Below are positions 17,103 through 24,641 of a stretch of DNA of 64,000 bases, piece after piece. The stretch covers positions 114,667 to 178,666 of the forward strand of contig NZ_SLWW01000008.1 of the NCBI RefSeq assembly GCF_004342445.1, given 5' to 3'. Numbering within the stretch: the first letter of the stretch is position 1; every line of letters starts with the position of its first letter. This DNA is from Rhodovulum euryhalinum. Its GTDB lineage: Bacteria; Pseudomonadota; Alphaproteobacteria; Rhodobacterales; Rhodobacteraceae. A model generated the notes under the pieces. It did not search any database. It saw only the letters and a program-made list of their open reading frames with translations, and had not been told where the DNA came from. The position numbers were made by a program, and so were the translations under genes.

Positions 17103-17158
17103 CCGCGCCCGCCGGGCGCGGGCGCCTTCGGCGCGTGAGTATTTGAACCAAGAAGAAG
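17103..17158 (+). repeat. Dispersed gene-end repeat, copy 2
   Basis: After the phaZ stop come GC-rich inverted repeats (GCGCC...GGCGC near 17105-17119; GGCGCC-TTC-GGCGC at 17121-17134) and then GAGTATTT-N2-ACCAAGAAGAAG at 17137-17158. The tail matches copy 1 (7832-7853) at 20 of 22 positions, while the hairpins differ in sequence. The element separates the convergent phaZ and alpha/beta-hydrolase genes. Confidence 0.7.
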
Positions 17159-17175
17159 ACAGGGGTGGCGGCGGT

Positions 17176-17925
17176 TCAGACCGCCGTCACCTCGGCAATG
17201 GCGGTTTCGATCAGGGCAAGGTTTTCCGGCTCCGAGAACCGGTGATCGGCGCCCCTGACGAGCGTCAGGTGGGCGTCGGCGCAGTCGATGTGATCGAGCA
17301 GCCGCAGCGCAACCGATACCGCCACATCCTCATCCGCCGTGCCCTGCAGCAACCGCACCGGGAAGGGCAGGTGCAGGGGCGCGCGCAGCACCAGGTTCGC
17401 GCGCCCGTCCTCGATCAGGCGGCGCGTTATCGTATAGGGGCTGTCGGCATAGCCGGACGGGATCTCGATCCGGCCCTTCTCCATCAACTCGGCGCGCTGG
17501 GTCTCGGTGAAACCTGCCCACATGCTGTCCTCGGTGAAATCGGGCGCGGCGGCGATTCCGACCAGGCCCGCGACCCGCCGGGGCATCGCGCGGGCCAGCA
17601 ACAGCGCGATCCAGCCCCCCATCGACGAGCCGACCAGCACCTGCGGCCCCTCGGTCAGCGCCGTGACCGCCGCAGCCGCATCCGCCGCCCAGTCGCCGAT
17701 GCAGCCCTCCGAGAAGGTACCAGAACTTTGCCCATGGCCGGAATAGTCGAATCGCAGGAAGGCGCGGCCCGCGGCGCGCGCCCATGACTCGAGATGGGTG
17801 GCCTTGGTCCCCTCCATGTCGGACATGAAGCCGCCGAGGAACACCACGCCGGGCGCGGCGCCGGGAGTCTTGTGCCAGGCCAGTCGGCGGCCCTCGGGCG
17901 TGGTCAGGAACTGGGGCGCGGTCAT
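17176..17925 (-). CDS. Alpha/beta hydrolase
   Basis: A 249-residue alpha/beta-hydrolase with an oxyanion region VVFLGGFMSDMEG, a second strand motif FLRFDYSGHGQSSG, the nucleophile elbow VGSSMGGW and the catalytic His near the end (RGADHRFSEPENL). It resembles the small carboxylesterase/thioesterase group related to mammalian ABHD10. The substrate is unknown; nearness to phaZ suggests no firm role because the genes are convergent. The ATG at 17925 has AGGAGG eight bases before it. No signal peptide. Confidence 0.88.
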   Translation of the reverse strand: MTAPQFLTTPEGRRLAWHKTPGAAPGVVFLGGFMSDMEGTKATHLESWARAAGRAFLRFDYSGHGQSSGTFSEGCIGDWAADAAAAVTALTEGPQVLVGSSMGGWIALLLARAMPRRVAGLVGIAAAPDFTEDSMWAGFTETQRAELMEKGRIEIPSGYADSPYTITRRLIEDGRANLVLRAPLHLPFPVRLLQGTADEDVAVSVALRLLDHIDCADAHLTLVRGADHRFSEPENLALIETAIAEVTAV

Positions 17926-18026
17926 CGGGGAACCTCCTGGAACGCGGGCGAGCCTAGGCAGCTACGCGGCCGGTCGCAAGCCCCGCCCCCTTGCCCGCGC
18001 GCGTGTTTTCCGCTTTGCTCCTGCCC

Positions 18027-19133
18027 ATGACCGGACCCCGTTTCACCGATCTCGTCGCGAGCCTGCCGGCCAGCGTGCCCTTTGTCGGGCCGGAAACCCA
18101 GGAACGCGCCCGCGGCCGCCCGTTCCGTGCCCGCCTCGGCGCGAATGAAAGCCTGTTCGGCCCATCGCCCCGCGCCGTGGCCGCCATGCAGGAGGCCGCG
18201 CGCGAGACCTGGAAATACGGAGACTCGCAGAACCACGACCTGCGCGCCGCGCTGGCGGCGGATCTGGGCGTCGCGCCGGAAAACGTGATGGTCGGCGAGG
18301 GAATCGACGGGCTGCTGGGGTATCTCGTGCGGATGCTGGTCGGTCCCGGCGACACGGTGGTGACCTCGGCCGGCGCCTATCCGACCTTCAACTACCACGT
18401 GGTGGGCTTTGGCGGCTTCCTGCAGATGGTGCCCTTTGCGGGTGACCACGAGGATCCCGACGCGTTGATCGCCCGGGCCCGCGCGGTGGGGGCCAAGCTT
18501 GTCTACCTGTCGAACCCCGACAACCCGATGGGAAGCTGGCATCCCGCCGAGCGGGTGCAGCAGATGATCGAGGCGGTCCCGGACGGCACGCTGATGATCC
18601 TTGACGAGGCCTATATCGAGTTCGCGCCCGGGGGCACGGCGCCGCCCATCGACCCGGACGATCCCCGCGTGATCCGGTTCCGCACCTTTTCCAAGGCGCA
18701 TGGGCTGGCGGGGGCGCGGGTGGGCTATGCCATCGGGGCCGCGCCGCTGATCGCGGCCTTTGACAGGGTGCGCAACCATTTCGGCATGTGCCGGATCAGC
18801 CAGGCGGGCGCGCTGGCCTCGCTGTCTGACCCGGCCTGGCTTGCCGAGGTCAAGGCGCAGGTCGCTGCCGCGCGCGACCGGATCGCGTCAATCGCGCGCG
18901 AGAACGGGCTGACGCCCCTGCCGTCCGCCGCGAATTTCGTCACCGTCGATTGCGGCGCGGACGGCGATTTCGCGCGGGCCGTTCTGGCCGAGCTTGCCCG
19001 GCGGGACGTCTTCGTGCGCATGCCGGGGGTCGCGCCGCTCGACCGCTGCATCCGTGTTTCGGCGGGGCCCGAGGACCACCTTGCTGTTCTCGCCGAGGAA
19101 CTGCCCGCCGCACTGGCGGCCGCCCGGGGCTGA
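18027..19133 (+). CDS. HisC-like class I/II PLP aminotransferase
   Basis: A 368-residue fold-type I aminotransferase of the histidinol-phosphate aminotransferase group. Seen: the RLGANESLFGPSPRAV entry motif, YLSNPDNPMGSW, the aspartate in LDEAYIEF and the PLP lysine in FRTFSKAHGLAGARVGYAI. The ATG at 18027 starts just before the conserved part; an upstream TTG (17991) is less likely. There are no other histidine genes next to it (hisN is 8 kb away), so it may serve histidine synthesis or be a paralogue acting on aromatic amino acids. Confidence 0.85.
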   Translation: MTGPRFTDLVASLPASVPFVGPETQERARGRPFRARLGANESLFGPSPRAVAAMQEAARETWKYGDSQNHDLRAALAADLGVAPENVMVGEGIDGLLGYLVRMLVGPGDTVVTSAGAYPTFNYHVVGFGGFLQMVPFAGDHEDPDALIARARAVGAKLVYLSNPDNPMGSWHPAERVQQMIEAVPDGTLMILDEAYIEFAPGGTAPPIDPDDPRVIRFRTFSKAHGLAGARVGYAIGAAPLIAAFDRVRNHFGMCRISQAGALASLSDPAWLAEVKAQVAAARDRIASIARENGLTPLPSAANFVTVDCGADGDFARAVLAELARRDVFVRMPGVAPLDRCIRVSAGPEDHLAVLAEELPAALAAARG

Positions 19134-19186
19134 GGTTCCCGCAAGAATCCCCTCACCGCATAGCGGATCCGTGGCAGGATGGGCCC

Positions 19187-19357
19187 ATGCGTGACCGCCC
19201 CGTGACACCGGTCGAGAATTTCACCCGCCCGTTCCTGGTGACCGGGTTCCTTGCGCTGTTCACCCTGCTGGTCCTGGTCTGGGCGCTCTGGGGCTATGGC
19301 TGGGCGCTGGCGGTCGGGGCAGGGCTCGCCGGTCTGGTTGGTCTGTGCCGTCGGTGA
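19187..19357 (+). CDS. Small membrane protein, unknown
   Basis: A 56-residue protein with a polar N-terminus (MRDRPVTPVENFTRPFLV) and two hydrophobic stretches, about residues 15-35 and 38-52, separated by a short glycine-rich turn. It looks like a small two-helix inner-membrane protein. I do not recognise the family. It lies 53 bases after the HisC-like gene on the same strand. Codon use fits its neighbours. Confidence 0.55.
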   Translation: MRDRPVTPVENFTRPFLVTGFLALFTLLVLVWALWGYGWALAVGAGLAGLVGLCRR

Positions 19358-19434
19358 TCTGGTCACATACGCCGGCGGTCCGGTGCGCTAGGTCAGGTGG
19401 CGACCCTCCTTTACCAGACAGCTCAGGACAGCAG

Positions 19435-19827
19435 ATGAAACAGACCCTTCTGATGGAGAAATATCCCGTCTTCGACATGGACCTGCCGAAGTCGGAAACC
19501 AGTTGCGCAAGCGTCGATGACATCCTCGCCGTTCTCAAGGCGAAGATCGACGCCCATCCCAAGGTGGCCTATATCGCCAGCTTCGATCATTTCGCGCATA
19601 CGACGGCCATCGGCGGCACCATTGCCGGGGACATCAAGGACGCGCGAAACATCGTGTTCTGCTTCGGCATCGCGCTTCCGAACGCGCATGTGCTGGCGGT
19701 GCGGCCGCGCTCGATCGGGGTGGCCGACCTGGGCGACCGGTTCCACATCTCGTTCATGGAACCGCCGATGGAGATCGCCACGAGGGAAATGGAAACCTGG
19801 TGCAAGGCGCTGGCCGACAAGGCCTGA
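19435..19827 (+). CDS. Conserved hypothetical protein (possibly DUF6858)
   Basis: A 130-residue cytoplasmic protein starting MKQTLLMEKYPVFDMDLPKSE, with conserved-looking stretches IDAHPKVAYIASFDHFAHT and NIVFCFGIALPNAHVLAVRP. I recall similar short proteobacterial proteins grouped as DUF6858, but cannot verify this. The histidine-rich FDHFAHT motif could bind a metal; that is inference. It is preceded by a weak ribosome binding site (CTCAGGACAGCAG). The region after it (19828-19931) contains GC hairpins without a T tract. Confidence 0.75.
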   Translation: MKQTLLMEKYPVFDMDLPKSETSCASVDDILAVLKAKIDAHPKVAYIASFDHFAHTTAIGGTIAGDIKDARNIVFCFGIALPNAHVLAVRPRSIGVADLGDRFHISFMEPPMEIATREMETWCKALADKA

Positions 19828-19931
19828 GGCGACTTTTTCCGCGCCAGAGACCAGGTTTCCGCGCGGGGCTGGACCGGCTGGGGGGCTTGATTCCCCCCGG
19901 TTGGCCCGGCGGCGCCGCAAGGCGCGACTCC

Positions 19932-20081
19932 TCAACCGACCAGCCAGCGGATCAATTCGTACCCACCCAGAAGCCCCGCAAGCGGCACCGTGACCACGAG
20001 CGCGAGCCAGATCCCCCCGGCGATCGTGGGCTTTGGCGGCGGGGCGTGCACGCCCATCACGGTTTTCCTGTGCTCGGCCAT
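19932..20081 (-). CDS. Small single-pass membrane protein, unknown
   Basis: A 49-residue frame: a basic, proline-rich N-terminus (MAEHRKTVMGVHAPPPKPTI) followed by one membrane helix (GGIWLALVVTVPLAGLLGG) and a short YELIRWLVG tail. The clean split of polar head, helix and amphipathic end argues for a real gene, and the start lies back to back with the FemAB-like gene. There is no strong ribosome binding site (AAGGTG about 12 bases upstream). It does not match the bacterial aa3 oxidase subunit IV pattern, although size and topology are similar. The family is not recognised. Confidence 0.6.
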   Translation of the reverse strand: MAEHRKTVMGVHAPPPKPTIAGGIWLALVVTVPLAGLLGGYELIRWLVG

Positions 20082-20126
20082 GGCCGCATTTACCACACCT
20101 TAGCCTTTCACATGGTTAACAGGGCC

Positions 20127-21095
20127 ATGGCGCCGCTCTGGACCCCGACCGCCCTGCCCTGCGCGCCCGACGGCGCGGGCCTGCCGATGCAGCAGCACCC
20201 CGCCTATGGCATGGCCTGCGCGACGCTGGGCAGCGCGCCGGCCTGGTTCGAATGGCGCGAGGGCAGCGAGGTGCTGGCCACCGCCCAGGTACTGAGCCGC
20301 CGCTGGCCGCTGTTCGGCCGATTCGCGCTGTTGTCGCGCGGCCCGGCCTTTGCCCCCGGCCTGCCCGCCGAAACCCGACGGGCGGCGATCGCCGCGCTGC
20401 TGACCGCGCTGGCGCGCGATCACCGGGGCGTGCTGGCCACGCCGGACCGGATCGCGGGGGCCGATCCCCTTGCGGGCGGGCGGTTCCTTAGGATGGTCAG
20501 CGGGGCCCATGTCGCGCGGCTGTCACTTGAGCCGGACGCGGACCGGTTGCGGGCGGGGCTGCATCAGAAATGGCGCAATCGCCTGAAACGGGCCGAGGCG
20601 GGCGGCCTTGCGCTGGACGAGGGCGATTTTCCAGATGCTCCCGACCACTGGCTGTTGCGCGAAGAGGCGGTCCAGGCGCACGCGCGACGCTATGCCCGCC
20701 TGCCACCCGCCTTTGCCCTGGCCTGGGCGCGGCTGGGCGAGACGCTGCTTGTCACCGCCACCAGGGACGGGCGCCCGCAGGCCGGGATGCTGTTCCTGAT
20801 CCACCGCCCCTGGGCAAGCTATCACCTGGGCTGGACCTCGGCAGAGGGGCGCCGCGAGAACGCCCATACGCTGATGCTGTGGCGTGCGATCGTTGCGCTG
20901 AAGGCGCGCGGCATCACGGCGCTGGAACTTGGCGTGCTCGACACGGTCGGCACGCCGGATCTCGCGCGGTTCAAGCTGGGCACCGGCGCCGCGCCGGTGC
21001 AGCTGGGCGCAACCTGGATGGATGCGCCCGGCAGCCGCCTCGTCGCCGCGCTGACCCGCGGCCTGATCCCCGCGGGCGCTAGTCGGTCACGGTGA
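20127..21095 (+). CDS. FemAB-like / GNAT-family acyltransferase
   Basis: A protein of about 322 residues related to FemAB-type GNAT acyltransferases. The start region has LPMQQHPAYG, a motif common in this group; the C-terminal half shows KWRNRLKRAEAGGL, AGMLFLIHRPWASYHLGWTS and ALELGVLDTVGTPDLARFKLGTG, typical of the second acetyltransferase domain. The substrate (amino acid, peptide or lipid) is unknown. An ATG at 20112 is an alternative start; neither has a good ribosome binding site. The 3' end overlaps the convergent cyclophilin gene by 17 bases. Confidence 0.75.
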   Translation: MAPLWTPTALPCAPDGAGLPMQQHPAYGMACATLGSAPAWFEWREGSEVLATAQVLSRRWPLFGRFALLSRGPAFAPGLPAETRRAAIAALLTALARDHRGVLATPDRIAGADPLAGGRFLRMVSGAHVARLSLEPDADRLRAGLHQKWRNRLKRAEAGGLALDEGDFPDAPDHWLLREEAVQAHARRYARLPPAFALAWARLGETLLVTATRDGRPQAGMLFLIHRPWASYHLGWTSAEGRRENAHTLMLWRAIVALKARGITALELGVLDTVGTPDLARFKLGTGAAPVQLGATWMDAPGSRLVAALTRGLIPAGASRSR

Positions 21096-21627
21096 CCTTG
21101 ACCATTCGATCAGGCTGGCCGACGACGGCGCCGTTCCGGCCCGTGCCGCGCTTGATCGCGTCGACCACCTCGATCCCCTCGGTCACCCGGCCGACGACGG
21201 TGTACTGCCCGTCCAGATGCGGCGCGGGGGCGAACATGATGAAGAACTGCGAATTGGCCGAATCTTCATCGGCGGCGCGCGCCATGCCGACCGCGCCGCG
21301 ATCGAAAGGCTCGTCCGAGAACTCGGCGGCCAGATCGGGCAGGTCGGACCCGCCCATCCCAGCGCGGCCCATGTCGCCGCCCGCCTTGCCGAATTCCACA
21401 TCGCCGGTCTGGGCCATGAACCCGTCGATCACGCGGTGGAACACGACCTCGTCATAGGCACCCGCCGCGGCCAGTTCGGCGATGCGCGCCACGTGGTTTG
21501 GCGCGACCTCGTCCAGCAGGTCGATGACGATCGTGCCGTTCGCCCCCTCGCCCGCCACCTCGATCTCGAGGCCGGTGGCGGCGGCGGGCCCGGCGGCCAG
21601 CATCAGGACAAGCGCGAGATTACGCAT
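21079..21627 (-). CDS. Peptidyl-prolyl isomerase, cyclophilin type, exported
   Basis: A 182-residue cyclophilin that catalyses proline cis-trans isomerisation. A signal peptide covers about the first 18 residues (MRNLALVLMLAAGPAAA), so it acts in the periplasm. The catalytic core motifs FHRVIDGFMAQTGD, NSQFFIMFAPAPHLDGQYTVVG and VDAIKRGTG are intact. It overlaps the 3' end of the upstream cytoplasmic cyclophilin gene by eight bases and is probably its tandem paralogue, translated from the same mRNA. Confidence 0.92.
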   Translation of the reverse strand: MRNLALVLMLAAGPAAATGLEIEVAGEGANGTIVIDLLDEVAPNHVARIAELAAAGAYDEVVFHRVIDGFMAQTGDVEFGKAGGDMGRAGMGGSDLPDLAAEFSDEPFDRGAVGMARAADEDSANSQFFIMFAPAPHLDGQYTVVGRVTEGIEVVDAIKRGTGRNGAVVGQPDRMVKVTVTD

Positions 21628-22126
21628 CGGCAGCCACCTTGACGCTGATCATCCGGTCGGGCGTGCTGGGCGGCTCGCCCCGGGTGATGGCGTCGACATG
21701 TTCCATCCCCTCGATGACGCGGCCATAGACCGTGTACTGGCCGTTCAGGAAGTGGTTGTCCGTGAAGTTGATGAAGAACTGCGAGTTGGCCGAGTTCGGG
21801 TTCTGCGCCCGCGCCGCGCCGATCGTGCCCCGATCATGGGGCAGTTTCGAGAATTCGGCCGGCAGATCGGGCAGGTCGGACCCGCCGGTGCCCGCCCGGC
21901 GCAGGTTGAAGTCCCTTTCGGCATTGCCGTGGGCCACGTCGCCGGTCTGCGCCATGAAGCCGTCGATCACGCGATGGAACACCACGTTGTCATAGGCCCC
22001 GGCGCGGGCAAGTTCCTTCATCCGCTCGCAATGCTTCGGCGCGATGTCGGGCAACAGCTCGATGGTGACGCGCCCGCCCTTCAGTTCCATCAGGATCGTG
22101 TTCTCGGGGTCCTTGATCTCGGCCAT
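21620..22126 (-). CDS. Peptidyl-prolyl isomerase, cyclophilin type, cytoplasmic
   Basis: A 168-residue cyclophilin without signal peptide. It has FHRVIDGFMAQTGD, the Rhodobacteraceae-type insertion (HGNAERDFNLRRAGTGGSDLPDLPAEFS), NSQFFINFTDNHFLNGQYTVYG and a C-terminal DRMISVKV. Together with the exported paralogue it forms a two-gene operon with an eight-base overlap. It is transcribed divergently from pgk across 146 bases. Confidence 0.92.
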   Translation of the reverse strand: MAEIKDPENTILMELKGGRVTIELLPDIAPKHCERMKELARAGAYDNVVFHRVIDGFMAQTGDVAHGNAERDFNLRRAGTGGSDLPDLPAEFSKLPHDRGTIGAARAQNPNSANSQFFINFTDNHFLNGQYTVYGRVIEGMEHVDAITRGEPPSTPDRMISVKVAADA

Positions 22127-22272
22127 GCCGGTTCCTCCTGCCTGAGAGTTTCGGCGGCGACCCTAGTGCGACGGATTGCCGAAGAAAAGGGCCATGGCGG
22201 ATGCAAGGATTGACCTTTCGACCCGGTTCGGGCGATCTAGCGCCAACCTGGAACCCCGCGGGAGGATGACGC

Positions 22273-23463
22273 ATGGCCTGGAAGACCCTCGACGACATGG
22301 ACCTCGCCGGCAAGGTGACGCTGGTGCGTGTCGACATCAACGTGCCGGTCGAGGATGGCCGGGTGACCGACGCGACCCGGATCGAACGCATCGTTCCCAC
22401 GGTCAAGGACATCCTGGCCAAGGGCGGCAAGCCGGTACTGCTGGCGCATTTCGGCCGACCCAAGGGCCAGGTCGTGCCCGAGATGAGCCTCAAGGTCACC
22501 CTGCCCGCACTGGAACAGGCGTTCGGGCGCGGCGTGATCTTCGCCGACGACTGCATCGGGCTGCCGGCGAAACAGGCCGTTGCGGCGCTGTCCGAAGGCG
22601 ACATCCTGCTGCTGGAGAACACCCGCTTTCACGCGGGCGAGGAAAAGAACGACCCCGAGATGGCCGCCGCGCTGGCCGCGCTGGGCGAGATCTACGTGAA
22701 CGACGCGTTCTCGGCGGCCCACCGCGCACATGCCTCGACCGAGGGCATCGCGCGGCTGCTGCCCTCCTGCGCGGGGCGCAACATGGAAGCCGAACTCAAG
22801 GCGCTTGAAGCCGCGCTGGCCAACCCGGTGCGGCCGGTGGTGGCGGTGGTGGGCGGCGCCAAGGTCTCGACCAAGCTCGACCTGCTGGGCAATCTGGTGG
22901 CCAAGGTCGACCACCTGGTGATCGGCGGCGGCATGGCCAACACCTTCCTCGCCGCGCAGGGGATCAATGTCGGCAAGTCGCTCTGCGAGCACGACATGGC
23001 GGGCACCGCGCGCGACATCATGGACAAGGCCAAGGTGGCGGGCTGCGAGATCGTGCTGCCCGTGGACGTGGTCTGCGCGCGCGAGTTCCGCGCCGGTGCC
23101 GAGAACGAGACGGTCGCGGCCGATGCCTGCCCGGCGGACGCGATGATCCTGGACGCGGGCCCCGAAACCGTGAAGCGGATCGAAGAGGTCTTTGCCAAGT
23201 GCAAGACGCTGATCTGGAACGGCCCCCTGGGTGCCTTCGAGATCGACCCGTTCGACGCGGCGACCAACGCGGCCGCGCAGAAGGCCGCAGATCTAACGAA
23301 AGCCGGTGTTCTGGTCTCGGTCGCAGGCGGCGGTGACACGGTTGCGGCGCTGAACGGTGCGGGCGTGGCCGACGATTTCACCTATATCTCGACCGCGGGC
23401 GGCGCGTTCCTGGAATGGATGGAGGGCAAGACGCTGCCGGGCGTCGCCGTTCTGGAAGGCTGA
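22273..23463 (+). CDS. pgk: Phosphoglycerate kinase
   Basis: Glycolytic/gluconeogenic enzyme moving phosphate between 1,3-bisphosphoglycerate and ADP. The 396-residue protein begins [26 protein letters not shown], with [11 protein letters not shown], the hinge region [17 protein letters not shown], the GGGMANTFL motif and the C-terminal GGGDTVAAL ... [18 protein letters not shown]. Length and motifs are those of a complete bacterial PGK. A strong hairpin lies just after the stop. Confidence 0.97.
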   Translation: MAWKTLDDMDLAGKVTLVRVDINVPVEDGRVTDATRIERIVPTVKDILAKGGKPVLLAHFGRPKGQVVPEMSLKVTLPALEQAFGRGVIFADDCIGLPAKQAVAALSEGDILLLENTRFHAGEEKNDPEMAAALAALGEIYVNDAFSAAHRAHASTEGIARLLPSCAGRNMEAELKALEAALANPVRPVVAVVGGAKVSTKLDLLGNLVAKVDHLVIGGGMANTFLAAQGINVGKSLCEHDMAGTARDIMDKAKVAGCEIVLPVDVVCAREFRAGAENETVAADACPADAMILDAGPETVKRIEEVFAKCKTLIWNGPLGAFEIDPFDAATNAAAQKAADLTKAGVLVSVAGGGDTVAALNGAGVADDFTYISTAGGAFLEWMEGKTLPGVAVLEG

Positions 23464-23476
23464 GACCTGCCCGACG

Positions 23477-23512
23477 CGGGGCCCGAATCTGGGGGATTCC
23501 CCCAGGGCCCCG
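23477..23512 (+). terminator. Strong hairpin after pgk
   Basis: CTGGGGG-ATT-CCCCCAG is nested in an outer CGGGGCC/GGCCCCG stem. There is no T tract, so it may act as an mRNA-stabilising 3' end or a Rho-assisted terminator rather than a classic intrinsic terminator. Confidence 0.5.
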
Positions 23513-23567
23513 GTTCGGCTAGACTGCCTGCAGCCGCCCCGAAGAGGCGGCGCCAGAGGCAGACGAC

Positions 23568-23870
23568 ATGAGCGGTTCGCACACGCGCCCGGCCCTTGGG
23601 GCGCTGGTCTTTCTGGGGCTCGGCGCATCCCTCGCGATGTATTTCACCTTTGCCGCGGTGCAGGGCGATTTCGGCCTGTTCCGCCGCATCCAGATCGAGG
23701 CCGATGCCGCGCGGCTGCGCGCCGAGAAGGAGATGCTGGAGGCCGATCTGGCCGACCTCGAGAACCGGACCATGCGTCTGTCCGACGGCTATCTGGACCT
23801 CGACCTTCTGGACGAGCGCGCCCGCACCGTCCTTGGCCTGATCCGCGCGGACGAGATCGTTATCCGCTAG
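23568..23870 (+). CDS. FtsB/DivIC-like septum formation initiator
   Basis: A 100-residue bitopic membrane protein: a short cytoplasmic N-terminus, one membrane helix at about residues 9-28 (LGALVFLGLGASLAMYFTF), then a coiled coil (ADAARLRAEKEMLEADLADLENRTMRL) and the conserved tail LDLLDERARTVLGLI. This is the FtsB layout, a divisome part that joins FtsL and FtsQ. In alphaproteobacteria this gene often lies near glycolytic genes such as pgk, as here. A strict ftsB assignment is likely but not proven. Confidence 0.85.
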   Translation: MSGSHTRPALGALVFLGLGASLAMYFTFAAVQGDFGLFRRIQIEADAARLRAEKEMLEADLADLENRTMRLSDGYLDLDLLDERARTVLGLIRADEIVIR

Positions 23871-23890
23871 GGTTTCGTATCGCTTCACAA

Positions 23891-24045
23891 GTGGGGTGGT
23901 CGGGTGGCATTTCCCGATGCCGAAAGCGGCACATCGGTTGCGGTCAGGCGCGACCCGCCCCGCGCCGGAGCCCTGACGGCCCTTGCTGCCTTGCGACGGC
24001 TGTCATCACCGTGATGTCCCGCGCCAAGGTCCGGTCCGTCCCCAC
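23891..24045 (+). ncRNA. Candidate structured RNA (6S-like size and fold, unproven)
   Basis: This stretch of about 155 bases between two convergent genes can close with GTGGGG (23891-23896) against CCCCAC (24040-24045). Inside lie hairpins at 23914-23937 (CCGATG-CCG-AAAG-CGG-CA-CATCGG), 23943-23977 (GTCAGG/CCTGAC with an inner GCG/CGC) and 24004-24016 (CATCAC-C-GTGATG). Size, closed ends and nearness to the 5-formyl-THF cyclo-ligase gene, the usual neighbour of ssrS, suggest 6S RNA. However, it lies downstream of that gene, not upstream, and the fold also works on the other strand. Confidence 0.3.
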
Positions 24046-24059
24046 AACCGATCCCGGCC

Positions 24060-24641
24060 TCAGACCGGCGGCCTGTCCGGCATGCCCAGCGCAGGCCGGA
24101 TCGTCTCGTCCTCGGTGACGATCGCATCGAGCAACTGGTCGGTGGGTTCCACCGGCACGCGCGCCACCTCTTGCGCGGCATAGGCAAGGCCCACGGCCAG
24201 CACCGGCCCCCGCGCCCGCAGCATCGCCAGCGTCCGGTCATAGAACCCGCCGCCATAGCCGAGCCGCGCCCCCGTGCGGTCGAAGGCCAAAAGCGGGACG
24301 ATGAGCACCTCGGGCAGCATCGGCACGCCCCCGTCGGGCACCTGTGCCCCGAACGGGCCGGGGCGCATAGCGCAACCGGGCGTCCAACGGTGGAAGGCCA
24401 GCGGCGCGCCTCTGGCCTCGATCACCGGCACGCCCACGGGGCCGTGGCCCACAAGCGCCGCCATCGCCGCCAGCGGATCGATCTCGCTGCGCATCGGCAT
24501 GTAGCCCGACACCGGACGGCCCATATGCGGTGCGAGAACGTCCAGGAGCCGCGCCACTGCCGCCGCCCCCCGGGCCGGGTCATGCGCCGCCGCCCGCCGT
24601 TCCAGCGCCGCAGCGCGCATTGCCGCCTTTTCGTCCTTCAC
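24060..24641 (-). CDS. 5-formyltetrahydrofolate cyclo-ligase
   Basis: Converts 5-formyl-THF to 5,10-methenyl-THF with ATP, recycling folate. The 193-residue protein has the folate region GYMPMRSEIDPLAAM, the PLLAFD(R)TGARLGYGGGFYDRTL nucleotide/substrate motif and a C-terminal EPTDQLLDAIVTEDE. Its start overlaps the mgtE stop by four bases, so the two are co-transcribed on the minus strand. Confidence 0.92.
   Translation of the reverse strand: MKDEKAAMRAAALERRAAAHDPARGAAAVARLLDVLAPHMGRPVSGYMPMRSEIDPLAAMAALVGHGPVGVPVIEARGAPLAFHRWTPGCAMRPGPFGAQVPDGGVPMLPEVLIVPLLAFDRTGARLGYGGGFYDRTLAMLRARGPVLAVGLAYAAQEVARVPVEPTDQLLDAIVTEDETIRPALGMPDRPPV

Noticed and set aside
23871-24059. SRP RNA, tmRNA or RNase P RNA
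   Set aside because: The diagnostic conserved sequences of these RNAs are not present; only general folding potential supports an RNA.
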